From Ruegeria faecimaris (lineage in GTDB: Bacteria; Pseudomonadota; Alphaproteobacteria; Rhodobacterales; Rhodobacteraceae): 64,000 nucleotides of DNA. Shown piece after piece: positions 18,107 through 27,725 of the stretch. The notes under the pieces were generated by a model. The model saw nothing but the letters and a program-made list of their open reading frames with translations. It searched no databases and was not told where the DNA came from. The stretch is from assembly GCF_900182615.1 (NCBI RefSeq), contig NZ_FXTE01000001.1, forward strand, positions 310,001 to 374,000, in the 5' to 3' direction. Position numbers and translations under genes: made by a program. Position 1 is the stretch's first letter. Every line of letters begins with the position of its first letter.

Positions 18107-18520
18107 ATGTCCGACACGATCATCGCCCGTTGCGAAGCCAAAGGCCTGCGTATGACAGGACAGCGCCGCACGATTGCACAGGTGCTGCAACAAAGCGATG
18201 ATCATCCCGATGTCGAAGAGCTCTATTCGCGCGCCTCGCAGGTTGATTCTGGTATTTCTATCGCCACCGTCTATCGGACCGTCAAACTGTTCGAAGAGGC
18301 CGGGATTCTAGAGCGTCTAGAATTCGGTGATGGTCGCGCGCGGTACGAGGATGCCGAACGGGACCATCATGATCACTTGATCGACATGCAGTCAGGTGAA
18401 GTCATCGAATTTGTAGACCCTGAGATCGAAGCGCTACAGGAAAAGATTGCAGCTAAGCTGGGCTACAAGCTGAAAGGGCACCGGCTGGAACTGTATGGCG
18501 TTCCGCTAGACCACGACTGA
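18107..18520 (+). CDS. Fur-family metal-dependent regulator (Fur/Mur)
   Basis: A 137-residue Fur-superfamily protein. The winged helix covers residues 1-80 (TATVYRT-type recognition helix, here SIATVYRTVKLFEEAG). The metal site residues His33, Glu81, His88, Asp89, His90, Glu108 and His125 are present. There is no CxxC zinc motif, as in many alphaproteobacterial Fur proteins that act as manganese-responsive Mur. I take ATG 18107, which has a GAGGG Shine-Dalgarno sequence, over ATG 18092. Iron and manganese uptake genes would be its targets (family knowledge). Confidence 0.88.
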   Translation: MSDTIIARCEAKGLRMTGQRRTIAQVLQQSDDHPDVEELYSRASQVDSGISIATVYRTVKLFEEAGILERLEFGDGRARYEDAERDHHDHLIDMQSGEVIEFVDPEIEALQEKIAAKLGYKLKGHRLELYGVPLDHD

Positions 18521-18656
18521 TCCATCACAAAAAACGAACGGCCTGCGCACGGGAATTCATGATTCCCGGGCGGATATTGCTTGCCTGACCGCCCGGCATC
18601 GGCTTTTGCTTGGATATGACCGGCTGAACGCGCCGCAATATTCTACGGACAAAACT

Positions 18657-19538
18657 ATGAACAATGTGAACGGCATTTTGCTGGTCGTCGGCGCAATGGC
18701 GGCCTTTGCACTTGAAGATATGTTCATCAAACACCTGTCGGTCACAGTGCCAACAGGACAGATCATGGTTCTTTTGGGCCTTTCCTGTGGTCTGGTCTTT
18801 GTTGGTATGGCGGTGTTCACCCGCAAACGCATCTTTGATGCTGCCGCGTGGCAGACTTTGCCCCTGATACGTGCGCTCTGCGAGGGGTTCGGGGCCGTGG
18901 CTTTTGTGACCGCGCTGTCTCTGGTCGATTTGTCAACGGTTGCCGCGGTGTTTCAGGCAATGCCTTTGGTCGTTACAATGGGGGCGGCGTTGTTCCTGGG
19001 CGAGCAGGTTGGATGGCGGCGATGGAGCGCAATCGGCGTTGGTTTCATCGGTGTTCTCTTGATCATCCGACCGGGGTTGGACGGGTTCCAGCCAGAAACC
19101 CTTTTCGTCGTGGCCAGCGTTGTGGCTATTGCCGCCCGCGATCTGATCACACGCAGGCTGGATGTGCGTGTGGCCTCGGCAGTAGTTGCGATGCAGGCCT
19201 ATGGGGCGGTTACCATTGCCGGTTTTGTGCTGATCTCAATGGCCGGCCAGCCGGTCGTTGCACTGAACCAGGCGCAATTCGGGCCGTTCCTGGGCGCGAT
19301 TGGATTTGGTGTTCTGGGGTATTACGGGATTGTCAGCGCAATGCGGATTGGCGATGCTTCGGCCCTGACCCCGTTCCGATACACCCGGCTGGTGTTTTCT
19401 ATTGCGGCCGGAATGCTGATGTTCGGGGAACGCCCGGATATGATGACGGTTGCCGGTGCATCGCTGATCCTGGGGTCGGGGCTCTATACCTTCCTGCGCG
19501 AACGAAGCCTGGCGCGGTCACTGGCTGTCGCGGCCTGA
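18657..19538 (+). CDS. EamA/DMT-superfamily transporter
   Basis: A 293-residue inner-membrane protein with ten predicted helices in two EamA repeats, the second beginning near residue 150. Motifs such as ALSLVDLSTVAAVFQAMPLVV and the second-half GYYGIVSAMRIGDASALTPFRYTRLVFS are typical of small-metabolite exporters. ATG 18657 (MNNVNGILLVVGAMAAF) is chosen over the TTG at 18606, since the first helix begins there. The substrate is unknown. It stands between the Fur gene and eno. Confidence 0.88.
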   Translation: MNNVNGILLVVGAMAAFALEDMFIKHLSVTVPTGQIMVLLGLSCGLVFVGMAVFTRKRIFDAAAWQTLPLIRALCEGFGAVAFVTALSLVDLSTVAAVFQAMPLVVTMGAALFLGEQVGWRRWSAIGVGFIGVLLIIRPGLDGFQPETLFVVASVVAIAARDLITRRLDVRVASAVVAMQAYGAVTIAGFVLISMAGQPVVALNQAQFGPFLGAIGFGVLGYYGIVSAMRIGDASALTPFRYTRLVFSIAAGMLMFGERPDMMTVAGASLILGSGLYTFLRERSLARSLAVAA

Positions 19539-19551
19539 CGGATCGTCGCAG

Positions 19552-19563
19552 GTTTGCGCAAAC
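19552..19563. promoter_or_regulatory. perfect 12-bp palindrome upstream of eno
   Basis: GTTTGCGCAAAC is fully self-complementary and lies about 100 bases before the eno start. It is short and may be coincidental, but it is next to the LacI-like site at 19579. Confidence 0.35.
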
Positions 19564-19578
19564 AGGCTCTCAGATCTG

Positions 19579-19592
19579 TGTTAGCGATAACA
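19579..19592. promoter_or_regulatory. LacI-type operator upstream of eno (CceR-like)
   Basis: TGTTAGCGATAACA has half-sites TGTTA and TAACA around a central CG, the usual form of LacI-family operators. It lies about 22 bases before a TATACT hexamer (19614-19619) that could be the -10 element, placing it at the -35 region. In Rhodobacterales, the LacI-family regulator CceR is known to control central carbon genes, and eno is a plausible target; the assignment is inference. Confidence 0.6.
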
Positions 19593-19626
19593 TGAGTGGT
19601 TTACTTTTTGCCCTATACTGATATGA

Positions 19627-20940
<1,314 letters not shown>

Positions 20941-20964
20941 AACCTGTAAGCCTGAATTTTGATT

Positions 20965-20997
20965 GCCTGGCCTGTGGAAATGGGCCGGGTTTTTTTG
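20965..20997 (+). terminator. intrinsic terminator of eno
   Basis: CCTGGCC pairs with GGCCGGG (one G-T wobble) around a 10-base loop, followed by a run of seven T. It lies 25 bases beyond the eno stop. Confidence 0.85.
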
Positions 20998-21213
20998 TGT
21001 TGGATTGTAGGTTTTGCCCATGTCTAAATCTCAAACCGGCACTTTAGCATGATTGGGTCAGAAGAAACTTGGGAGGTTATGAATAGTATTATCTAGATAT
21101 ATTAATGACTTATATAGGGGTCCTGCGCTAGCGATCCTTATGTGTGAACTTTTTCCTTTTTGTTCTGTAGTGCGCATTCGTATCATATTGAAATAACAGA
21201 TAAGGGGAACACT

Positions 21214-21381
21214 ATGAATGGTTCGAAACTTCTTCTGGTAGCGTCTGCACTCAGCACTGTATTTCTGGTTGCTTGCTCAGAGCCTGGAACATATCCGATC
21301 ACCGGTACGGCAGTGTCCCCTGACGATCCGGTGGCAAACCTTGAAGCACCGGTTTACATCCGTCGCGGTGAGGCCCGGTAG
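21214..21381 (+). CDS. small lipoprotein, 55 residues
   Basis: Starts MNGSKLLLVASALSTVF and has a proper lipobox LVAC at residues 18-21, so the mature lipoprotein is about 35 residues (CSEPGTYPITGTAVSPDDPV then a short tail). An AAGGGGA Shine-Dalgarno sequence supports ATG 21214; the frame is open from 21160. It sits in an AT-rich patch unlike the flanking genes. No homologous function recognised. Confidence 0.7.
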   Translation: MNGSKLLLVASALSTVFLVACSEPGTYPITGTAVSPDDPVANLEAPVYIRRGEAR

Positions 21382-21432
21382 GGCCTTCAATCTTTCGCGG
21401 GTGGCCTTGTTGTTCAGCCACACAGAAATGGA

Positions 21433-21882
21433 TCAAAGGGTTTTGCTCATCAGCATATAGCGGTCACGAGGCTTGAAACCTGTGCGTAGATACAGTTTCT
21501 GTGCCGTCTCGTTTGTACGATCGACTTCAAGATGCAAGGCTGTGAGCCCCGCGCTCGCCAACGCCTTGGGCAAATCCAGCAAGACTTCAGACGCAATTCC
21601 GCGCCCTCGCACGGCAGGACGAATATAGATCTCATCCACGAATCCATCCATGCCGCCGAATTCAACCGACCACCCAAAGGTCAGGATGACATAGCCCAAG
21701 GGTGCGCGACCGGGGCCAATCAGGTAGATGCACCCAAAAGGTATTCCCTCGAGAAGAGGGGCAAGCGCATTGCGCGTCTGATCGGCATCCTGGGTAATGC
21801 CTTCTTCGGCGTGAAAGGCGGCGACCAGACCAACCAGACGTTCCAGATCCTCGGGGCGGGCAAGGCGAAGTGCGGCGCTCAT
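21433..21882 (-). CDS. GNAT family N-acetyltransferase
   Basis: A 149-residue GNAT-fold protein. The acetyl-CoA binding loop is RPAVRGRGIASEVLLDL (R-x-x-G-x-G/A form), preceded by VDEIYI and followed by ALHLEVDRTNETAQKLYLRTGFKPRDRYMLM, the classic last strands. The acceptor substrate is unknown. Its ATG overlaps the stop of the upstream nucleoside hydrolase by 4 bases (ATGA), so the two are translationally coupled. Confidence 0.9.
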   Translation of the reverse strand: MSAALRLARPEDLERLVGLVAAFHAEEGITQDADQTRNALAPLLEGIPFGCIYLIGPGRAPLGYVILTFGWSVEFGGMDGFVDEIYIRPAVRGRGIASEVLLDLPKALASAGLTALHLEVDRTNETAQKLYLRTGFKPRDRYMLMSKTL

Positions 21883-22820
21883 AGTCGGGCCAGCCGATCC
21901 GTGAGCAGATCAAAGAACCCGCCAGCGTCAATTTCTCCGATGAACAGGGCGTTGGGTTTTCTGTCGGTAACACCCCACCAATCGGCAACAGTCATGCCCA
22001 GGGTCAGCTCTGATTGGGTCTCGACCTCGACATTCACCAGCCGCCCGGTAAACAGTTCGGGCTTGATAAGATAGGCTGTCACGCAAGGGTCGTGTAGCGG
22101 AGCACCTTCCGAGCCGTATTTGTTCTTGTCGAACCGTTCAAAGAAATCGGTCATCTCGGCCACCGCGACACCGGCCTTGTTTCCAATTCTACGGAAGGCA
22201 TCGTTGCGCGTCTTGGTCACCAGAGCTTTATGCGTGACATCAAGCGACATCACCACAATGGGACGTCCAGATTTGAACACAATATCAGCGGCTTCTGGAT
22301 CGACGTAAATGTTAAATTCGGCGGTTGGGGTGATGTTTCCAACTTCGAAATATGCCCCTCCCATCAAAACGATCTCTTGAACTCGATCCACGATGTCAGG
22401 CGCTTTGCGGAACGCTGTGGCGATGTTGGTCAATGGCCCAAGGGGACAGAGCGTAACGGAGCCTGGTTCATGCGCGCGCAACGTGTCGATGATGAAATCG
22501 ACGGCATGTCCTTCGGACAGCGGCATCTGCGGATCCGGCAGAACCGGCCCATCCAAGCCAGTTTTGCCATGCACATGCTCTGCTGTGATCAGGGGGCGCT
22601 CTAACGGGCGGTCGCATCCGGCATAGACGGGGGTCTGGGTATGGCCAGCCAGTTCGCAGACAATACGCGCGTTTTTAGCTGTCAGCTCTAAGGGTACGTT
22701 GCCAGCGACTGCGGTAATGCCCAAAACCTTAATTTCGTCGGGGCTGGCAAGCGCCAGCAGAATGGCGACGGCATCGTCCTGTCCCGGATCGGTGTCTATA
22801 ATGATTTTGCGAGCGGGCAT
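21879..22820 (-). CDS. inosine/uridine-preferring nucleoside hydrolase
   Basis: Cleaves the N-glycosidic bond of ribonucleosides in salvage. The 313-residue protein opens with the calcium-binding signature IIIDTDPGQDDAVAILLA and has VTLCPLGPLTNIATAF, LMGGAYFEVGNITPTAEFNIYVDPEAADIVF and the HDPCVTAYL segment with the catalytic-site His. It lies downstream of mazG on the same strand, 63 bases away, with an inverted repeat between them, and it overlaps the GNAT gene. Confidence 0.92.
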   Translation of the reverse strand: MPARKIIIDTDPGQDDAVAILLALASPDEIKVLGITAVAGNVPLELTAKNARIVCELAGHTQTPVYAGCDRPLERPLITAEHVHGKTGLDGPVLPDPQMPLSEGHAVDFIIDTLRAHEPGSVTLCPLGPLTNIATAFRKAPDIVDRVQEIVLMGGAYFEVGNITPTAEFNIYVDPEAADIVFKSGRPIVVMSLDVTHKALVTKTRNDAFRRIGNKAGVAVAEMTDFFERFDKNKYGSEGAPLHDPCVTAYLIKPELFTGRLVNVEVETQSELTLGMTVADWWGVTDRKPNALFIGEIDAGGFFDLLTDRLARL

Positions 22821-22846
22821 GATCGTCTCCGGAGGTCGTGAAGGTG

Positions 22847-22864
22847 GGACACTCGCAAGTGTCC
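22847..22864. repeat. inverted repeat between mazG and the nucleoside hydrolase gene
   Basis: GGACACT and AGTGTCC flank a CGCA spacer, a perfect 7-bp inverted repeat. It lies 27 bases upstream of the nucleoside hydrolase start, with no T-run, so an operator or an RNA hairpin is likelier than a terminator. Confidence 0.5.
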
Positions 22865-22883
22865 GAGAGCTTGTCTAGCGGTT

Positions 22884-23741
22884 TTACGTTCCGGCCTCGG
22901 CCTTTGCCGGCGGGAGTTTGCCATTGGCCCGATGTTCCTCGATCTTCACCTCGTCCCAAAGCGCGTCCATCTCTTCCAGCGTGCTTTCCGTTGGGGTTTT
23001 CCCCCGTGCAGCCAGGCGCGACTCGACCTGTTCGAACCGGCGGGTGAACTTGGCGTTGGTCCGACGCAGGGCGGTCTCGGGCTCGACCCCAAGATGGCGG
23101 CCCAGATTGACCATAACGAATAGCAGATCGCCGAACTCATCCTCTAACGCATCCGCATCCATGCGGTCGCGTGCCTCTTCCAGTTCGGCAGCCTCTTCGG
23201 TAATCTTGGCCAGCACATGGCTGGCATCGGGCCAGTCGAATCCAACACGGGCGGCACGTTTCTGCAATTTGAGAGCACGCAGCAGGGCGGGCAGGTTGGC
23301 GGCGACACCGTCCAACGCGCCTTGTTGTTCTTTACCAGCACGTTCGGCTGCTTTGATGGCTTCCCAGTCCAGTGTTTGCTGCTCTGCCGATTTGTCGCGG
23401 GATTCGTCGCCAAAGACATGCGGGTGCCGGGCGACCATCTTGTCCGACATGGTGCGCACCACGTCCTGAAAGGTGAAATGCCCGGCTTCTTCGGCCATTT
23501 GTGCATGAAAGACAGACTGGAACAGCAGATCCCCGAGTTCGCCCTTCAGCTCATCATAAGCCTCACGTTCGATGGCATCAGCGACCTCATAAGCCTCTTC
23601 GATCGTATAAGGAGCGACCGTGCCGAAATCCTGCTCGATATCCCATGGGCAGCCGGTTTGAGGGTCGCGCAGTCGGCGCATGATCTCTAACAAGCGTTCG
23701 ATGCCAGCATCGCTGTCATGGATCAGAGGATTTTCGGCCAT
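22884..23741 (-). CDS. mazG: Nucleoside triphosphate pyrophosphohydrolase MazG
   Basis: Hydrolyses (d)NTPs to monophosphates and pyrophosphate, a housecleaning and ppGpp-related role. Two MazG domains are seen: residues about 15-120 (TGCPWDIEQDFGTVAPYTIEEAYEVADAIE, then ELGDLLFQSVFHAQMAEE) and 150-240 (KITEEAAELEEA, then EFGDLLFVMVNLGRHLGV). The frame opens at 24083, but ATG 23741 has an AAAGGG Shine-Dalgarno sequence and the family N-terminus. 285 residues. Divergent from the M20 gene. Confidence 0.93.
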   Translation of the reverse strand: MAENPLIHDSDAGIERLLEIMRRLRDPQTGCPWDIEQDFGTVAPYTIEEAYEVADAIEREAYDELKGELGDLLFQSVFHAQMAEEAGHFTFQDVVRTMSDKMVARHPHVFGDESRDKSAEQQTLDWEAIKAAERAGKEQQGALDGVAANLPALLRALKLQKRAARVGFDWPDASHVLAKITEEAAELEEARDRMDADALEDEFGDLLFVMVNLGRHLGVEPETALRRTNAKFTRRFEQVESRLAARGKTPTESTLEEMDALWDEVKIEEHRANGKLPPAKAEAGT

Positions 23742-23807
23742 TGCGAACCCTTTCGTTCCGGTGTCAGATGCATCCATTCCGCAGTCACGATCAGGAGTCC
23801 ACCCCAG

Positions 23808-24971
23808 ATGCCCGTCGTCAACCGAATTGCCGATTTCTCTGCCGATATGGCCGCATGGCGCCAGCATCTGCATACGATCCCCGAGCTTGCATTCGAATGC
23901 CACGAAACCGCGGCCTTTGTCGCGGATCGACTCCGTGAGTTCGATGTGGATGAGGTGCACCAAGGGATCGCCACCACTGGGATCGTTGCGATCATCAATG
24001 GCCAGGGTGAGGGGCCGACGATCGGTCTGCGCGCTGATATGGACGCTCTGCCTATCCCCGAGGAAACAGGAGTCGCGTACCAATCAACCAAGCCCGGAAA
24101 CATGCATGCCTGCGGTCATGACGGGCACACCACGATGTTGTTGGGCGCAGCGCGCTATCTGGCGGAAACCCGAAATTTCCGTGGACGCGTGGCGCTGATC
24201 TTTCAACCGGCCGAAGAAGAGGGTGGTGGCGCGGGCGTCATGGTCGAAGAGGGGATTATGGACCGGTTCGACATTTCCCAAATCTATGCATTGCACAATG
24301 CGCCTGGAATTCCCGAAGGATCCTTTCAGACAACCCCCGGGCCGATCATGGCTGCTGTTGATACGTTCGAAGTTCACATTCAGGGCCTTGGTGGCCATGG
24401 TGCCATGCCGCATGAAACTCGGGATCCGGTGATGGCGGCCTGCGGTATCGCCCAGGCGATTCAGACCATCGTCAGTCGTAACAACTATGCTTTGGACAGT
24501 CTGGTGATCTCGGTCACGCAAATCCATACCGGCACCGTGAACAACGTGATCCCCGATACCGCCTTTATCAACGGCACTGTGCGCACTTTTGATCCGACTG
24601 TGCAGAAAATGGTGATGGAGCGGATGGAACAGATCGTACAAGGACAGGCCCAATCCTATGGTGTCGAAGCGCGGCTGGACTATGAGGTCAACTATCCTGC
24701 AACAATCAATGACGCCGACAAGACTGGTTTTGCCGCAGAAATCGCGCGTGATGTTGCTGGTGCAGATCGCGTGATGACCAATGTCGACGCGATGATGGGG
24801 GCCGAGGATTTTTCATACATGCTGCAATCGCGCCCCGGCGCTTACCTGTTTCTGGGGCAAGGCGAGGGGGCCGGACTGCATCATCCGAAATACAACTTCA
24901 ACGACGACATCGCGCCGGTTGGGGCGTCTTTCTTTGCGCGGATCGTCGAAAAGGCCCAGCCTTTGGGCTGA
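23808..24971 (+). CDS. M20-family amidohydrolase (hippurate hydrolase/N-acyl amino acid type)
   Basis: A 387-residue metallo-amidohydrolase. Metal-binding motifs RADMDALPI, HACGHDGHTTMLLGAA and FQPAEEEGGGAGVMVEEG, plus the lid-domain GGHGAMPHETRDPVMA and the final ligand His in GLHHPKYNFND, all match the HipO/AmhX group. Start ATG 23808 has an AGGAG 9 bases upstream. It is followed after 12 bases by two ureohydrolases, so the three likely degrade an acylated or guanidino compound together, although the substrate is unknown. Confidence 0.9.
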   Translation: MPVVNRIADFSADMAAWRQHLHTIPELAFECHETAAFVADRLREFDVDEVHQGIATTGIVAIINGQGEGPTIGLRADMDALPIPEETGVAYQSTKPGNMHACGHDGHTTMLLGAARYLAETRNFRGRVALIFQPAEEEGGGAGVMVEEGIMDRFDISQIYALHNAPGIPEGSFQTTPGPIMAAVDTFEVHIQGLGGHGAMPHETRDPVMAACGIAQAIQTIVSRNNYALDSLVISVTQIHTGTVNNVIPDTAFINGTVRTFDPTVQKMVMERMEQIVQGQAQSYGVEARLDYEVNYPATINDADKTGFAAEIARDVAGADRVMTNVDAMMGAEDFSYMLQSRPGAYLFLGQGEGAGLHHPKYNFNDDIAPVGASFFARIVEKAQPLG

Positions 24972-24983
24972 CAGGAGAAAGAC

Positions 24984-25949
24984 ATGGCACTGGAAGATTC
25001 AAAGAATTTCGTCGACGAGGCGTTTACCAATCCTGAACTGAAAGGCGTCTCGTACGAGAATACTTTCGGGGGGGCGATGTCATTTTTGCGCCGCTTGTAT
25101 ACCAAGGATCTGACCGGGATTGATATCGCCGTAACCGGCGTGCCATTTGATCAGGCGGTGACGAACCGTCCCGGTACGCGTCTTGGGCCACGCGCCATCC
25201 GCGAGGCCAGCACGTTGCAATCTCCGGATGAGCCTTATGGCTGGCCGTTTGATGCGCTAAGCGAATTGGCAATCGTGGATTATGGGGACATGGCTTATGA
25301 CTACGCCAATATACCTGCCTTTCCGGACACATTGACGGACCACATTCGCACAATTCTCAACGCTGACGTGGCCTCGGTGACGCTTGGTGGGGACCACTAT
25401 ATCAGCTTTCCGATCCTGAAGGCCTATGCCGAGAAATACGGGCCGATGTCCTTGCTGCAATTTGATGCGCATACGGATACGTGGGCTGACGACGACATGT
25501 CCCGCGTGGATCATGGGACCATGTTCTACAAGGCGGTCAAATCAGGGATTGTGGACCCTAAGCGTTCCGTTCAGGTGGGTATTCGTACGACGAACGAAGA
25601 TACTTTGGGGGTCAACATCATCGACGCTCGGGAGGTGTACGAGTCCGGTCCCGCCGCCGTGGCGCAAAAGATCAAAGGCATTCTTGGTGACAACCCGGTT
25701 TACCTGAGCTTCGATATCGACGGTCTGGACCCGGCCTTTGCGCCTGGCACGGGAACGCCGGTCTGGGGTGGACTGAGTTCGATTCAGGCCCAGATCATCC
25801 TGCGCGACATTGCTGGGATTAACATCAAAGGCGGGGACGTGGTCGAGGTTTCACCGCCCTATGACACCTCAGGTGCGACAGCGATTGCAGGCGCACATGT
25901 GGCGACCCAAATCATTTGCCTGCTGGGATGGAACAAGCTGAAGCCTTAA
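24984..25949 (+). CDS. ureohydrolase, agmatinase family (first copy)
   Basis: A 321-residue arginase/agmatinase-fold enzyme. The binuclear manganese ligands are in GGDHY (His), FDAHTDTW (Asp, His, Asp) and SFDIDGLDPAFAPGTGTP (two Asp). It hydrolyses a guanidino group to release urea. The N-terminal region, with ENTFGGAMSFLRRLYTKDLTG, is typical of agmatinase-like proteins of unknown substrate in Rhodobacterales. It is about 30-40% like the second copy by eye, so not a recent duplication. Confidence 0.88.
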   Translation: MALEDSKNFVDEAFTNPELKGVSYENTFGGAMSFLRRLYTKDLTGIDIAVTGVPFDQAVTNRPGTRLGPRAIREASTLQSPDEPYGWPFDALSELAIVDYGDMAYDYANIPAFPDTLTDHIRTILNADVASVTLGGDHYISFPILKAYAEKYGPMSLLQFDAHTDTWADDDMSRVDHGTMFYKAVKSGIVDPKRSVQVGIRTTNEDTLGVNIIDAREVYESGPAAVAQKIKGILGDNPVYLSFDIDGLDPAFAPGTGTPVWGGLSSIQAQIILRDIAGINIKGGDVVEVSPPYDTSGATAIAGAHVATQIICLLGWNKLKP

Positions 25950-26012
25950 CCTTTGGTTAGCCATCTTTCCGGTATCAGGTTAGCAGCAGGGCAGGACGGA
26001 AGACATAACGGC

Positions 26013-26960
26013 ATGACACAATTCAACCAACCAATCAGCGGTAACGATCTGGCGCGTTTTTCCGGCCCAAACACGTTTATGCGCCTGCCGCAGGCGGATA
26101 CGTTGGCCGGATTGGATGTGGCCGTAATAGGCATCCCGATGGACATTGGCACCTCTTGGCGGTCGGGGACACGGTTCGGACCGAAACAGATCCGCAGCGA
26201 AAGTGCGATGCTGCGGCCTTACAATATGGCCACCTTTGCGGCCCCCTTCGACAGCCTGCAAATCGCCGACATCGGCGATCTGGCGATCAACACCTTTTCG
26301 CTGTCCGACAGCCTGAGGATCATCAAGGAAAGCTATGACGCGATTCTGGCGCAGGGTGTGACACCTGTGGCGATGGGGGGCGATCACTCGATCACCTTGC
26401 CGATCCTGCGGGCCATAGCCGCGAAACACGGGCCTGTGGCGCTGGTGCATGTGGATGCTCATGCGGATGTGAATGATGAGATGTTTGGGGAAAAGGAAAC
26501 CCACGGCACCGTTTTCCGGCGCGCCTATGAAGAAGGGCTGATCGTGCCGGACAAAACCTTTCAGATCGGCATCCGAGGCTCTGGCTATGCGGCATCGGAC
26601 TTTACCGAGGCCAAAGGGTGGGGCTTTCGCCAATACCCCGCATGGGAGCTTTGGCAGCAGAACCTGACGGTCATGGGCGCGCAGATACGCAATGAGATCG
26701 GGGATCATCCGGTCTATATCACCTATGACATTGACAGTCTGGACCCGTCCTTCGCCCCCGGAACCGGCACGCCCGAGATCGCCGGGTTAACCACACCGCA
26801 AGCGTTGCAACTGATCCATGCCCTGGGCGGGGCTAATGTGGTTGGGTGTGATCTGGTCGAGGTTTCTCCGCCGTACGATCCCTCTGGCAATACGGCGCTG
26901 ACCGCTGCCAATCTGCTGTTTGAACTGCTGTGCATATTGCCAGGCGTGACGTCACGGTAG
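26013..26960 (+). CDS. ureohydrolase, agmatinase/guanidinobutyrase family (second copy)
   Basis: A 315-residue enzyme with the ligands GGDHS, VDAHADVND and TYDIDSLDPSFAPGTGTP, closer to the agmatinase/guanidinobutyrase/guanidinopropionase group. The NKxF-type N-terminus (SGNDLARFSGPNTFMRLP) is characteristic of guanidinobutyrase-like proteins. ATG 26013 fits the family start; the frame opens at 25953. Third gene of the M20-ureohydrolase-ureohydrolase run, 63 bases after the first copy. Confidence 0.88.
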   Translation: MTQFNQPISGNDLARFSGPNTFMRLPQADTLAGLDVAVIGIPMDIGTSWRSGTRFGPKQIRSESAMLRPYNMATFAAPFDSLQIADIGDLAINTFSLSDSLRIIKESYDAILAQGVTPVAMGGDHSITLPILRAIAAKHGPVALVHVDAHADVNDEMFGEKETHGTVFRRAYEEGLIVPDKTFQIGIRGSGYAASDFTEAKGWGFRQYPAWELWQQNLTVMGAQIRNEIGDHPVYITYDIDSLDPSFAPGTGTPEIAGLTTPQALQLIHALGGANVVGCDLVEVSPPYDPSGNTALTAANLLFELLCILPGVTSR

Positions 26961-27029
26961 GGATCGCGGCAATCTCTTGTTTGCCATGCGGAACTGCATA
27001 TGGTTCCGCAATCTAACAGAGTGGAAAAG

Positions 27030-27434
27030 ATGAAAATGGCGCTGTGGCTGATTGCGGGTCTGATTGTCCTTGTGGGGGCGTATATACGGCTTGCGCCGTC
27101 TGATCCCGCCATCTGGCACAATACCCCCGTCGGCGACGCGAACAGAGACCTCCGTGGTGGCGTCGTGCGAGTACTTGAAACGGGGCCGGACGGGTTGGCG
27201 CAGTTGAACGAAATCGCAATGGCCTCACCACGTACAAAGGTTCTGGCCGGGTCAGTTGATGACGGGATGGTCACCTATATCACCCGTACCAAAGTGATAG
27301 GTTTTCCAGATTACACAACCGCCCAGCAGAACGGTGATACACTGCGCATCTATGGCAGATTGCGCTTTGGACGCTCAGATTTTGGGGTAAACCGAAACCG
27401 CGTTGATGGCTGGCTCGCGCGGATGCAGCCCTGA
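27030..27434 (+). CDS. DUF1499 membrane-anchored protein
   Basis: 134 residues, with a single N-terminal hydrophobic segment (residues 3-18, ALWLIAGLIVLVGAYIRL) and a DUF1499 domain behind it (TKVLAGSVDDGMVTYITRTKVIGFPDYTTAQ). Likely an inner-membrane or lipid-linked protein with its domain in the periplasm; function unknown. I choose ATG 27030 over ATG 27000. The last 60 bases overlap the convergent secreted-protein gene. Confidence 0.8.
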   Translation: MKMALWLIAGLIVLVGAYIRLAPSDPAIWHNTPVGDANRDLRGGVVRVLETGPDGLAQLNEIAMASPRTKVLAGSVDDGMVTYITRTKVIGFPDYTTAQQNGDTLRIYGRLRFGRSDFGVNRNRVDGWLARMQP

Positions 27435-27662
27435 GGACAGGCATCCTTCCTGTACCTCGCGCCACATCGGAACGTTCAGTGACATCTGACATTGTGCAGT
27501 GAAAATGCGACCGTCGACCTGCAGGCAGATCATCTCACCCAATTCAACGCGTGACCCGGATTTGTCAGTGCAATAGCAGTCCTGTACCTTGCCGCCGGGA
27601 CCGACGACATCGGCCATCACGGGCGTCGCAAAAAGCGATAGAACCAGAACCAACCGTCTCAT
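27375..27662 (-). CDS. small secreted cysteine-containing protein
   Basis: A 95-residue protein starting [20 protein letters not shown], a clear signal peptide cleaved after the VMA at residue 17. The mature part has four cysteines (DCYC, MICL and AQC plus EGC), consistent with disulfides in the periplasm. The frame opens at 27698, but ATG 27662 gives the signal peptide directly. It overlaps the 3' end of the DUF1499 gene on the other strand by 60 bases. Not recognised. Confidence 0.7.
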   Translation of the reverse strand: MRRLVLVLSLFATPVMADVVGPGGKVQDCYCTDKSGSRVELGEMICLQVDGRIFTAQCQMSLNVPMWREVQEGCLSSGLHPREPAINAVSVYPKI

Positions 27663-27725
27663 GCGGGGCAGCTTAGCATACGGACAGCCCTTGACCATAG
27701 CCCCGGATTAAGAGACACCGCCCGG

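Noticed and set aside
18848..19621. A 257-residue frame shifted inside the EamA gene
   Set aside because: The EamA frame has regular membrane helices and a good start; the shifted frame is Cys/Arg-rich without structure.
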